From NCBI GenBank assembly GCA_014879345.1, contig JACSSI010000174.1, positions 1-8,519 on the forward strand: 8,519 bases of DNA, given 5' to 3'. The notes below the pieces were generated by a model that did no database searches, was not told the origin of the DNA, and saw only the letters and a program-made list of their open reading frames with translations. The position numbers and the translations under genes were made by a program. Positions 1 to 7,400 of this stretch are shown here, piece after piece (the first letter of the stretch is position 1; each line of letters opens with the position of its first letter). Source of the stretch: Anaerolineae bacterium (GTDB taxonomy: Bacteria > Chloroflexota > Anaerolineae > Promineifilales > Promineifilaceae).

Positions 1-375
1 ATTACTTATGATTGGCAAGAAAATGTGGACGATTTCTTGGCCGCACAAGAGCCGGCTGATGCAGCTAATGGCAAGGTGTTATTTACTACTTATGGCTGTT
101 CTGGCTGCCATGGTATTCCTGATGAAGGTACACCAGGAGCCGTTGGCCCTGATTTGGCAAATATCGCTGAAGATGGCGCACTCCGTGTGGAAGGTCAAAC
201 TGCCGAACAGTATGTTTATGACTCTATCTTGCACCCGAGTGTGTTTATTACGCCAGAATGCCCAAATGGGCCGTGTACTGGCCCACCAAGTGCGATGCCG
301 GCCACGTTTGCGGCACGTATGGGTGCCAGTCCACAGGATATGGCTGATATTCTGGCCTATTTACTTGGCGAATAG
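1..375 (+). CDS. C-type cytochrome, C-terminal part (5' end outside window)
   Basis: The frame is open from the first base to the TAG at 373-375, so this is the last ~124 residues of a longer protein. A GTG at 25 could be read as a start, but no Shine-Dalgarno sequence precedes it and the frame continues upstream. The fragment holds one class I cytochrome c domain. The haem attachment motif CSGCH is at fragment residues 33-37, preceded by the usual 'NGKVLF' helix (N23-F28). A likely distal Met ligand is M99 in 'SAMPATF', and a C-terminal helix (DMADILAYLL) follows. Such domains carry electrons outside the cytoplasmic membrane, as free cytochromes or as the tail of an oxidase or reductase subunit; which applies here cannot be told. 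An insert with two extra cysteines (PECPNGPC) lies just before the Met ligand. An intrinsic terminator follows directly. Confidence 0.88.
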   Translation: MTYDWQENVDDFLAAQEPADAANGKVLFTTYGCSGCHGIPDEGTPGAVGPDLANIAEDGALRVEGQTAEQYVYDSILHPSVFITPECPNGPCTGPPSAMPATFAARMGASPQDMADILAYLLGE

Positions 376-406
376 TTAAAGAGATTTGAGTTAGCTTTGG
401 AAAAGG

Positions 407-435
407 AAAAGCCCGGTTTAGACCGGGCTTTTTTT
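407..435 (+). terminator. Intrinsic terminator of the cytochrome gene
   Basis: A perfect stem AGCCCGGT / ACCGGGCT (410-417 with 422-429) closes on a four-base loop TTAG and is followed by a run of seven T (429-435). Four A bases at 407-410 extend the pairing into the T run. It ends the + strand transcript 32 bases after the cytochrome stop codon. Confidence 0.92.
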
Positions 436-485
436 ATGGTTATTGGACTCGTTCGAAAACAGTGTTGTAGCAACTTCAGCCATCA

Positions 486-514
486 GCATTTTTAGTGCCA
501 ACCACTAAAAATGC
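486..514. repeat. 12-bp perfect inverted repeat between convergent genes
   Basis: GCATTTTTAGTG (486-497) is exactly complementary to CACTAAAAATGC (503-514), with a five-base loop CCAAC. It overlaps a 13-base direct repeat TGCCAACCACTAA (496-508 and 512-524, period 16). It lies 28 bases beyond the stop codon of the minus-strand SHOCT-like gene and could end or protect that mRNA, but no U run follows on either strand, so a classic intrinsic terminator is not supported. Confidence 0.7.
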
Positions 515-542
515 CAACCACTAACACGGTGATTATGCGCGT

Positions 543-1136
543 TTAGCCGATGAAGACTTGTACACGGGCATCTTCATCATCGACGTTAATCATGATGGGG
601 TCGGCATTGGGGTCGTTGAAGCTTTCTTGTGCGGCGGCAATGGCTGCTGCTGCCATGTCTAAGTTGTCTAGTGCTTCGCCCTGCACGAATTCACGTGCAT
701 AATTAATTGCCCAACTCGCCATACTCAGGGGAAGTGGCATGCTGATGGCAATGTTTGCGCCATCTTTTTCTTTTACGCGCACATGTACCCAGGTTGATCT
801 GCGGCTCATGAACATGAGTACGGTTAGGCCCAGAGAAAACAGGAAAAGACTCAGCACAATGAGAAAGCTAAGGGGCAGTCTGCTTTTGCGATTGGTTGAA
901 AGGGCACGCAGCCATAAGGCCAGCAATGTTGTTGTTGCTGATAACAGGACGAATGGGGCGACCCAAAAGCGTCGGTAGCGATCCATGTTTGGGATGTCGC
1001 CAGATGATTCAGAAACGGCCGTTATCACCATTTCTTCCCCCTCTTCTTCCATCGCTTCCAGCAGGTCGTTCGCCTGTTCAGCATCAATGGTGCCATTCTG
1101 CAACATCGACAATACTTTATCTTGTTCGTCACTCAT
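543..1136 (-). CDS. SHOCT-like domain membrane protein
   Basis: A 197-residue protein of unknown exact function. Residues 4-31 (EQDKVLSMLQNGTIDAEQAN...) match the short SHOCT-like N-terminal helix pair found in YvlB/LiaX-type envelope proteins and many other bacterial membrane proteins: a 'VLxMLxxGxIxxExAxxLLxAM' pattern. An acidic stretch (EEEGEE) follows. Two membrane segments are visible at about 58-79 and 88-110, separated by a short basic loop (TNRKSR). The ~85-residue C-terminal domain has a β-like start (VHVRVKEKDG), an Ala-rich helix and the acidic strand INVDDEDARVQV. The start is secure: AGGAGG lies 8 bases upstream. It is 21 bases downstream of the CopD-like gene and probably co-transcribed with it. 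A role in envelope sensing or assembly is inference only. Confidence 0.8.
   Translation of the reverse strand: MSDEQDKVLSMLQNGTIDAEQANDLLEAMEEEGEEMVITAVSESSGDIPNMDRYRRFWVAPFVLLSATTTLLALWLRALSTNRKSRLPLSFLIVLSLFLFSLGLTVLMFMSRRSTWVHVRVKEKDGANIAISMPLPLSMASWAINYAREFVQGEALDNLDMAAAAIAAAQESFNDPNADPIMINVDDEDARVQVFIG
1014..1023. repeat. AACGGCCGTT palindrome, copy 1
   Basis: Exact copy inside the SHOCT-like gene, read Thr-Ala-Val (residues 39-41), in the segment between the SHOCT-like helices and the first membrane helix. Confidence 0.95.
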
Positions 1137-1144
1137 TTGGGTTT

Positions 1145-1150
1145 CCTCCT
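1145..1150 (-). promoter_or_regulatory. Consensus Shine-Dalgarno of the SHOCT-like gene
   Basis: The minus strand reads AGGAGG, 8 bases before the ATG at 1136 and within the 21-base gap after the CopD-like gene. It fixes the start and is the strongest ribosome binding site of the minus-strand genes here. Confidence 0.88.
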
Positions 1151-1157
1151 AAAGAAA

Positions 1158-1655
1158 CTAAACGGCCGTTGCGACCGCCGTACACAAAAGCACCAATCCC
1201 GCGCACAGCAAATTCAAGCGCAGCATCAGCACTTCCCGATCACTTAGTTTGGTTTGTTCTGTATTGGCTAATAACGGCCGTTTCTCCCCCAACAATCGCA
1301 GTCGATCCATGCCCGGATACAAGACAAATTGCACGTAAGCCATAATCAACACCATCCCGATAAACGCGATATGCTTCACCAAAATTGCCCAGGCCCACAC
1401 GCTATCCACCGCCAAAAAGCCATTGTAATTGGGATCATTTGTCATCTGGAGAAAGCCTGTAAACAGCAGCAGAACCAGGCTCACGTCTGCCCAGGGCAAA
1501 AAACGGCGCTGTAGGTCAAACCACTGATTATCAGCCAAAGTGCCCTTGCGTAAGGCTGGCAACGCTACCACAGCCATTAAAGCCATACCGCCCAGCCACA
1601 CCACAGTCGCCAGCAAATGAATCCAATAGGAAATTGCAAGAATCCAGAAATCCAT
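1158..1655 (-). CDS. CopD-like four-helix membrane protein
   Basis: A 165-residue hydrophobic protein with four predicted membrane segments at about 5-32, 56-75, 88-114 and 145-163. The pattern fits the CopD/copper-resistance-like membrane domain: a first helix with His13 followed by 'VVWLGGM' (W20), and a third helix with 'KHIAF' (H95), the usual places for metal or haem ligands. CopD-family proteins take part in copper handling, but many distant members have no proven role, so copper transport is only a possibility. The start ATG at 1655 lacks a clear Shine-Dalgarno sequence and is preceded by an inverted repeat. The last three sense codons before TAG are exactly the ACGGCCGTT part of the AACGGCCGTT palindrome (ending ...Ala-Thr-Ala-Val). 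It lies upstream of the SHOCT-like gene in an apparent two-gene operon. Confidence 0.75.
   Translation of the reverse strand: MDFWILAISYWIHLLATVVWLGGMALMAVVALPALRKGTLADNQWFDLQRRFLPWADVSLVLLLFTGFLQMTNDPNYNGFLAVDSVWAWAILVKHIAFIGMVLIMAYVQFVLYPGMDRLRLLGEKRPLLANTEQTKLSDREVLMLRLNLLCAGLVLLCTAVATAV
1161..1170. repeat. AACGGCCGTT palindrome, copy 2
   Basis: Exact copy forming the last three codons (Thr-Ala-Val) of the CopD-like gene, directly against its TAG stop. Confidence 0.95.
1273..1282. repeat. AACGGCCGTT palindrome, copy 3
   Basis: Exact copy inside the CopD-like gene, read in another frame as Lys-Arg-Pro-Leu (residues 125-128) in the loop between helices 3 and 4. Confidence 0.95.
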
Positions 1656-1662
1656 AAGTATC

Positions 1663-1706
1663 GAGATTGGAGATTAAAGATTGGCGATATGATAATCTCC
1701 AATCTC
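1663..1706. repeat. 14-bp perfect inverted repeat between the GH-like and CopD-like genes
   Basis: GAGATTGGAGATTA (1663-1676) is exactly repeated in inverse orientation at 1693-1706, with a 16-base loop. Further copies of the word AGATTgg/AGATTaa occur in the loop and just outside, so the element looks built from a short iterated unit. It occupies nearly the whole 57-base gap between the minus-strand genes. It lacks a U run in the minus direction and may be a REP-like element or an mRNA-stabilising hairpin. Confidence 0.75.
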
Positions 1707-1712
1707 TAATCT

Positions 1713-2966
1713 TTATTTTTTCATTTCACTCAACGCCGTATACGCTTCTCTCGGTGTACCATCCGGCAGCACAATTGACCACCACCACTGCTCATTTTCT
1801 TCCGGTGTCCAGTCAGCATCCGCCATATAAACCGTTGTCATCACGCCAATCCACGGCCGCCAATTTTCTTGCGCGTACTGGTAGGCTCGTACCAAATAAT
1901 CCGCTTGTTCTGCTTCTGTCACACCATGCCAGGTATAACTTGGATGCTGATCTTGGTGCAAAATCCAGCCCATTTCCATAATAGCAACCTGCTTCTCGCT
2001 GTCGCCATTCGCCACCATAATGGCTCGCATATCTTCCACATGCCTGAAGGCAAACCAACGGCCGTTACCATACTCTCCATGTTCTGCCACTTCTTCAGGA
2101 GACATTTCTGGCGGTGCCTTGAAACCGGGCGCATGAACACCCAGCACATCGAAATAATCCGCAGCACCAGCATCATACATACCCTGCAAAAAATCCGTAT
2201 CCGGCATCGCCTCAGAAGAAGACGTACCCGTCGGTGCTAACCCTGCGGAAATCACAATCGCCTCTGGATCAGCCGCCTTGATGGCTTCATAACACACCTT
2301 AAGCAATGCCGTGTAATCCTCAGGATTCGGTGGCTTCTCGCCCCATTCACGATGTAAATTAGGCTCATTCCAAACCTGATAAGCCGCAATACGTCCTTTG
2401 TAACGCTCCGCCAGCACTCCGCAAAAATCACCAAAATCCTGATAATCAATCGGCGGCTGATTTGCGGTAACCCGTTCACCAATCTCTTCCAATGCATAAA
2501 CAGACCAGACTGGTTGGCGGTCAATGCGTACAATCAAATCTAAATCAGCCCGTTCAACAGCATTCACAATTTCGTCGGGACGATACCAATCATACTGACC
2601 TTTTTCAGCGCCTTCGATATCACGCCAGGAAAATGTCTGTTTCACCCAGCCAAATCCCATATCATTGGTAAGCGCCAAATCACGTTCCAGCGCATCTAAC
2701 TGCCACCATTGAGAAATATGCATACCATACATGGGAGAAGCAAATGTTTCTATTACTGACTTCTCGTCCATGAGCGCCGTCGGTAAAGGCGTCGCGGTTG
2801 AATCTGTGGGCGGTGATGATGGTTCCGTTCCTGTACAGCTCAATACCACCGTCAGCAATACCAATACACAAAGCCTTGCCAGAATACCCCAGCTTAATAA
2901 TTTCTTGTTTTTTTGCAGCGTTGTCACCATGGATGCCAGAAGCCCGTGTGCAAATAGGTTCGTCAT
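1713..2966 (-). CDS. Lipoprotein with clan-A-like glycoside hydrolase domain
   Basis: A 417-residue exported protein. A signal peptide with a hydrophobic stretch (about 24-43) ends in a lipobox VLSC with C44 as the lipidation site, followed by a Ser/Thr/Pro linker to about residue 72. The rest reads as a TIM-barrel hydrolase of clan A (GH5/GH39-like). 'YQVWNEPN' places the acid/base Glu at E201 after a β4 strand, and 'AIMEMGW' places the nucleophile at E331. Other barrel landmarks are W108-K109 ('GWVKQTFSW'), 'ISAGLAPTG' (239-247) and 'DVLGVHAPG' (273-281). The substrate cannot be named; a surface glycan is likely. The start at 2966 has only a weak AGG. ATG at 2930 would give a more typical short basic signal peptide, and a hairpin lies 3 bases upstream of 2966. 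It lies 43 bases downstream of a paralogue. Confidence 0.85.
   Translation of the reverse strand: MTNLFAHGLLASMVTTLQKNKKLLSWGILARLCVLVLLTVVLSCTGTEPSSPPTDSTATPLPTALMDEKSVIETFASPMYGMHISQWWQLDALERDLALTNDMGFGWVKQTFSWRDIEGAEKGQYDWYRPDEIVNAVERADLDLIVRIDRQPVWSVYALEEIGERVTANQPPIDYQDFGDFCGVLAERYKGRIAAYQVWNEPNLHREWGEKPPNPEDYTALLKVCYEAIKAADPEAIVISAGLAPTGTSSSEAMPDTDFLQGMYDAGAADYFDVLGVHAPGFKAPPEMSPEEVAEHGEYGNGRWFAFRHVEDMRAIMVANGDSEKQVAIMEMGWILHQDQHPSYTWHGVTEAEQADYLVRAYQYAQENWRPWIGVMTTVYMADADWTPEENEQWWWSIVLPDGTPREAYTALSEMKK
2057..2066. repeat. AACGGCCGTT palindrome, copy 4
   Basis: Exact copy in the 417-residue lipoprotein gene, read in the third frame as Asn-Gly-Arg-Trp (residues 301-304), in a loop region. 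Confidence 0.95.
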
Positions 2967-2969
2967 TCA

Positions 2970-3002
2970 AGGAACCTGGTTGCGCAAAACAACCAGGTTC
3001 CT
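2970..3002. repeat. 13-bp perfect inverted repeat between the two lipoprotein genes
   Basis: AGGAACCTGGTTG (2970-2982) pairs perfectly with CAACCAGGTTCCT (2990-3002) around a 7-base loop. It fills the 43-base gap between the two hydrolase-like lipoprotein genes, 7 bases beyond the stop of one and 3 bases before the annotated start of the next. No U run follows on either strand, so attenuation of read-through, mRNA processing or a REP-like element are all possible. Its AACCTGG core resembles the dyad at 4334-4346. Confidence 0.78.
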
Positions 3003-3009
3003 GGCTAGA

Positions 3010-4320
3010 TTAGGGAGTCTTTTCCATTGAGGAAACAGCACCAAAAGCTGGGCGCGGAATCCCGTTTGCGTCCAAAATGCTGTACGGAACCGGATCATCC
3101 GTAGGACCGCCACCCTTATTGCCAAAGTCATAGTTGAACAGGAAGGCTAACCATACATTGCCAGAATCATGCATTTGCTGATACGCCTGCGCAATGTAAT
3201 CTGCCTGTTCTTGCAAACTGTTATCCTGTGCAAATTCAAAGCCTATCGGGTACGTATCATAATCTTCCACAGTTGCCCAACCGAACTCTGTCACACACAG
3301 TTTCTTATTGGGATCAACAGCCTGTACTTTCTGAGCATAGGTGTCAATTGTGGTCTTAAAGCTCCAGGAATGATGAGGGTTATCAAAAGGGCCGCGGAAA
3401 ACGGCCGTTTGCGCTTTTGGATGGTTCGGTGCTTCTTCGGCCGTTACATCAGGAGGAATATTATACCCATTGTGATGTGCCCCCACACAGTCCGCATAAT
3501 TCAGCATCCCCGCTGCCAAAGCCCGATCTAGATATTCAAAATCATCCGCCCAACTCACCCAATCACCAGGGCCAGTCGGCGACAAAGCCCCGCTAATCAC
3601 AATAATATTCGGGTCATGCCGCTTGATAGTTTCATAAGACTGACGCAGAAACTCGACATAATCCTCAGGGCTAATACCATTTGCCGTTGTCCATTCCCGA
3701 TCCAGATTCTGTTCATTCCAAACCTCAATCGCCTGAATCTGACCCGGATGACGAGTCAAAAGCTCATCCAGAAACGCCGTAAATTGAGCATAATCATCTG
3801 GCGGACCATTTTCACTACCTTGCGCACGTGTCCACTTCGGCGCACCCACCACACTCACCATCAGATTAACGCCATTTTTGTTCGCCTCTTCAATCACGCT
3901 GTCATAAAAAAACCATTGGTCAGCATCAGCTCCAGGGTGAATAACCGGCCATTTCAACTGCATCTTCACCCAGTCCAAACCAAGTTGCTGGCGCATTGAA
4001 TGCATCGTCTCGGCAGCATTGCCGACACTGGCATTACCATGAACCTGCGCTCCATAGCCAAAAGCATCAGCCGGCCACGGCACGACTGGCCCCATCGATT
4101 CAGCCTCAACCGCAGGTTGCTCTGGCTGCACTTCTGCCACAACCTCGCCACCTGCTGATACAACAGGTGGCGGCAGTGTCGGTTCCGCTGTCGGTTCAAC
4201 CTGCTCAACAGGTGCCACTTGCACAGGTTCTTCAACCGGCGCATCCGCTTCACCACCGCCACAAGCCGCCAGTAAAGCAACCAATAAAATTAATGAAGAA
4301 AACAACAAAAACCGTTTCAT
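3010..4320 (-). CDS. Lipoprotein with clan-A-like glycoside hydrolase domain
   Basis: A 436-residue exported protein. The signal peptide MKRFLLF... ends at a classic lipobox LAAC (C20), followed by a Gly/Glu/Pro/Val-rich linker to about residue 78, which would hold the enzyme away from the membrane. The catalytic core (about 85-430) matches retaining clan-A barrels: 'DWVKMQLKW' (116-124), 'APKWTR' (160-165), acid/base E203 in 'VWNEQN', 'ISGALSPTG' (242-250) and nucleophile E345 in 'VTEFGW'. Position 204 is Gln where the usual NEP motif has Pro. The substrate is unknown. The start is supported by GAGGG five bases upstream. It aligns along its length with the neighbouring lipoprotein and with the C-terminal third of the large upstream gene, so the three probably arose by duplication. 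Confidence 0.87.
   Translation of the reverse strand: MKRFLLFSSLILLVALLAACGGGEADAPVEEPVQVAPVEQVEPTAEPTLPPPVVSAGGEVVAEVQPEQPAVEAESMGPVVPWPADAFGYGAQVHGNASVGNAAETMHSMRQQLGLDWVKMQLKWPVIHPGADADQWFFYDSVIEEANKNGVNLMVSVVGAPKWTRAQGSENGPPDDYAQFTAFLDELLTRHPGQIQAIEVWNEQNLDREWTTANGISPEDYVEFLRQSYETIKRHDPNIIVISGALSPTGPGDWVSWADDFEYLDRALAAGMLNYADCVGAHHNGYNIPPDVTAEEAPNHPKAQTAVFRGPFDNPHHSWSFKTTIDTYAQKVQAVDPNKKLCVTEFGWATVEDYDTYPIGFEFAQDNSLQEQADYIAQAYQQMHDSGNVWLAFLFNYDFGNKGGGPTDDPVPYSILDANGIPRPAFGAVSSMEKTP
3400..3409. repeat. AACGGCCGTT palindrome, copy 5
   Basis: Exact copy in the 436-residue lipoprotein gene, read Thr-Ala-Val (residues 305-307). A partial copy, TTCGGCCGTT (3436-3445), lies 27 bases away and reads Thr-Ala-Glu. 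Confidence 0.95.
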
Positions 4321-4333
4321 ATTATCCCTCTTT

Positions 4334-4346
4334 AACCTGGCAGGTT
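4334..4346. repeat. Short dyad AACCTG-G-CAGGTT
   Basis: A perfect 6+1+6 palindrome in the leader of the middle lipoprotein gene, 4 bases upstream of the GAGGG ribosome binding site. It is the first of two tandem dyads of similar pattern and could be an operator or part of an intergenic repeat family. Confidence 0.6.
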
Positions 4347-4349
4347 TGA

Positions 4350-4364
4350 AAATCTGTCAGATTT
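4350..4364. repeat. Short dyad AAATCTG-T-CAGATTT
   Basis: A perfect 7+1+7 palindrome, centred 17 bases from the AACCTG-G-CAGGTT dyad. The two share the pattern AAYCTGNCAGRTT. Position near the start of the middle lipoprotein gene makes an operator possible, but no regulator is identified. Confidence 0.6.
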
Positions 4365-4380
4365 ATGTTGTGCTTAACTA

Positions 4381-4423
4381 TAAACGAAAAGGCGCATCCT
4401 GATCTATCATACCAGAATGCGCC
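4381..4423 (-). terminator. Probable intrinsic terminator of the large GH18/SH3b/GH gene
   Basis: Arms 4391-4401 and 4413-4423 (GGCGCATCCTG / CAGAATGCGCC) pair at 10 of 11 positions around an 11-base loop. In the minus-strand RNA the one odd pair becomes a G-U wobble, and the stem is followed by UUUUCGUUU, so termination of minus-strand transcripts is the better reading. It lies 70 bases beyond the stop of the large gene and separates it from the middle lipoprotein gene. Confidence 0.75.
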
Positions 4424-4431
4424 CAAAATCA

Positions 4432-4480
4432 TTCAGTAATCGCACCTCAGCAAATAGATGACTAATCACCGATTACTGAA
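4432..4480. repeat. 11-bp perfect inverted repeat, long loop
   Basis: TTCAGTAATCG (4432-4442) is exactly inverted at 4470-4480 across a 27-base loop that itself contains a small overlapping dyad TAATC-ACC-GATTA (4463-4475). It lies just beyond the stop codon of the large gene and upstream of its terminator. It looks like an intergenic repeat element; no function is shown. Confidence 0.6.
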
Positions 4481-4492
4481 AACTAACTGTAT

Positions 4493-7400
4493 TTATCGAC
4501 CCATCACCGAGCCTAATGTACCACATGCCGGACAGCTCCCATCTTTACGAATCATAGCATAACCAGCCTGGGGATCACTACCCCATTGTGTAAAGTCTAC
4601 ATTGAAAACGATAGCCAGCCGTACATTTCCACTGTTGGCTGCAATGCTGACCGCTTCGGCCAACCATTGCGCGTGCTGAGACACTGTTGTGCCGCCCGCC
4701 CAACTGAATCGAGAAGGCACACCGCCATAATCTTGACCAGATAAATAACCCAACTCAGTGAAGCAAAGAGGTTTACCTAGCACTGAATAGGTACTGATCA
4801 TCGGCTGCAGATACCAACTGTAATGTGTGCCGCCAGCAGGATGTCCAGAGGTGGCGGATGGGGAAGTTGCCCCAGCATTGTAATGTACGCCCATGCAATC
4901 CATGTAATTTGCGCCGCCAGCGGCTGCCATTCCCGCCAGGAAAGCATTGTCATCACATCCAGTCGCACCGCATCCGCCGCCGAAGTACCCGGTTGGTGCC
5001 AATGCACCGCCAATAACCATCACATTGGGATTGGCGGATTTGATGGCGTTATATGCAGGAGCGAGCATCTTGGTGACATAAGCTGCGGGGTCAATTTGAC
5101 CAGCCGGCCATTCAAAGTCAATATTTTCTTCGTTCCAGACTTCGATGGCATCTGGGCCTAACGCCGCTACACCACCCAAGAATTTCACATACTCATCAAA
5201 ATTAATACTGGTTGGGTAAGGTGTGCCTGGGATACTCAACAGCACTTTGAAGCCAGAAGCATGGGCATTGTTAATGCGCCCAGCTAAATCACCAGGGTTC
5301 CCGCCAGGCCCCCATTTATGCTGGAATTTCACCCAGTTCATACCAGCAGTAGACATCAATTGCGGGTTGGCGAAGCTGTGGGTTTGTCCGCCCAATTCAA
5401 AGCCAGCGTTGGTAACAGGGCCAGCAGCGACTGGGGGCGGGGGACCACCGGTAGTGGGCGTGTCACTACCACCAGCAACGGCCGTTGGCTCATCAAGCGC
5501 CTCTCCAATGGGGAGTGCTGCAATATTGACACCAGGATCAACCGTCAACAAACTGCCAAAAATCCACGCTTTATCACCACTCGGGATGATAATATTGAGC
5601 CAGGTTGAGGCATCATCACGGGCAATCACTTTAACTCTAGTGCCAGCTTGTAAGCCATTGGCAATAATGCCATAGGTCACACCTGGGCCGTAACGGATAT
5701 TGGAGGCCACATTCACCGTCGCATTGGGATCTGTCAGGGAACCAGCTGGTGGTTCTTCTTCCACAACTTCTTCCACCTCTTCCACAATTTCACCGACTGC
5801 AATGGTAACGGCATCCAAAGGCACGACGGTTTCACCCAAAGCAAAGTCAGCTTCGATGGTATAGTCGCCTGCGTTTGCGGAGCCTTCCCAGGCAAAGGTT
5901 AACGCTTCGCCAGTCGCGCTGGCTACAACTGCATCATTGCTGTCACGCACAGTCCAGGCAATGGCAGCACTGACAGGGGAGGGTGTGACACCATCGGTCA
6001 GGTAACTGTTTAGCGCTTCAGCATACCCTGTGCCATCAGCAACATCACCTAAGCCATTAACTGCTATACCAGCCAGGTTTAAGCCATCTGCCAGATGTGC
6101 CCGTTTGGCTAAGGCAGCGGCATTGGCTAACCAGACTTCGTGAAGCTGCCCGTTTTCGTCTGTGTAACTGTATTTATAAGTGAGGCTGTTCCCATCCCAT
6201 TCTAACGGGCTTGCCGTGCTGGAGAGCGCCACTTCAACGGCCGTTTCCGGTTCAACAGCTTCTGATCCTTGCACAAATTCTAACTTACCGAAGTTAGATA
6301 ACGCTTCTGTATTCGACAATTCCTGATAGAACTCACCAATACCAGAAACGGCATTGGCGGTAAGCAGCATAATCAACTTTTCTCGGGGAATCTGACGCAC
6401 CGCCCAGTCCAATAGTTGATCCGCCATGCCATTATCAATATAAGCTTCTGGGTATGCTGGCATTTGCACAAAGATATTCTCAGCAATTTGGCCGAGTGCC
6501 GCCCAATCTTGCCCGCCAGTATCCCATGTATCACCCACATGCTCTGGAGTACCTAATGTCAACACCAACTTCATATTTTGCTGTGCCAACATTTCTGCCA
6601 GGCTGTTCACAAACTGCGTAAAGGCTTCACGGTCACTGCTGTTTACTTCCTGATAATCCAGATTAACACCGGCATACCCTCCAGAAACCGCAGCAGCAAC
6701 CAAAGCACCAAGTTGTGCGGCTTGTACATCAGCATTATTAAGCATTGCCGATAACGCTTCCTGGTCAATAATGGTGCTTACATTGGTAGCAGACACATAT
6801 TGGTCATACGGTCCAGATGGCAGCGGCTGCGGTTCACCCTCAAGCGTGCCATCATCAGCCAACATCAGCCCATTGACGGTTACTTTGGTCAAAAGGGGCA
6901 GCAGTTCAGGCACTAATTCCTGTTCAGGGTTTACGACCGTGCCAACTTCAGGATATTCCGGTGCAGCCAAAACGACCAGCGCATACGCCTGCGGCAAAGC
7001 CACATCTTTGGGCGATTTGAGAAGCTGCGTAGCAGCATCTATTTGGCTGGGGATAAAACCCCAGGATTCACCATTCCACCCATAAAGGTCGATTGTTTCT
7101 GGCGCTGCGCCTGCGGGTATAGTCAGTTCTGCTTGTCCAACTGGGGCAGTCCCTTCATAAGTTACAGGGTAGACATTGCCCTGAACGGCCGTTCCTGCTG
7201 GCATAGCCGCGTTTGCATTGGCCTGAATAAATTCTTCCAAGGAGGTGGCACTAACCGATGCCGTGCCAGAACCATCGACCAATGTCAGGGTAATTTCGCC
7301 CGGTATAGCAAGAGAACCAACTGCATCCGTCTCATTACCTTCCGTTGTTTCAGCCGTATCATCACCACCAAAACCAAGGCGTTCGCCTAAAGAAATGGGG

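Noticed and set aside
8..379. Overlapping frame in the cytochrome region
   Set aside because: The frame with the CSGCH motif and Met ligand region is clearly the real one; this one is a shifted shadow.
486..524. CRISPR array from the repeated TGCCAACCACTAA
   Set aside because: Only two copies with a three-base gap, no spacers, and no cas genes in view.
5223..5675. Long open frame on the + strand inside the large gene
   Set aside because: It lies opposite the SH3b and linker coding region, shows no domain pattern, and is explained by codon bias of the real gene.
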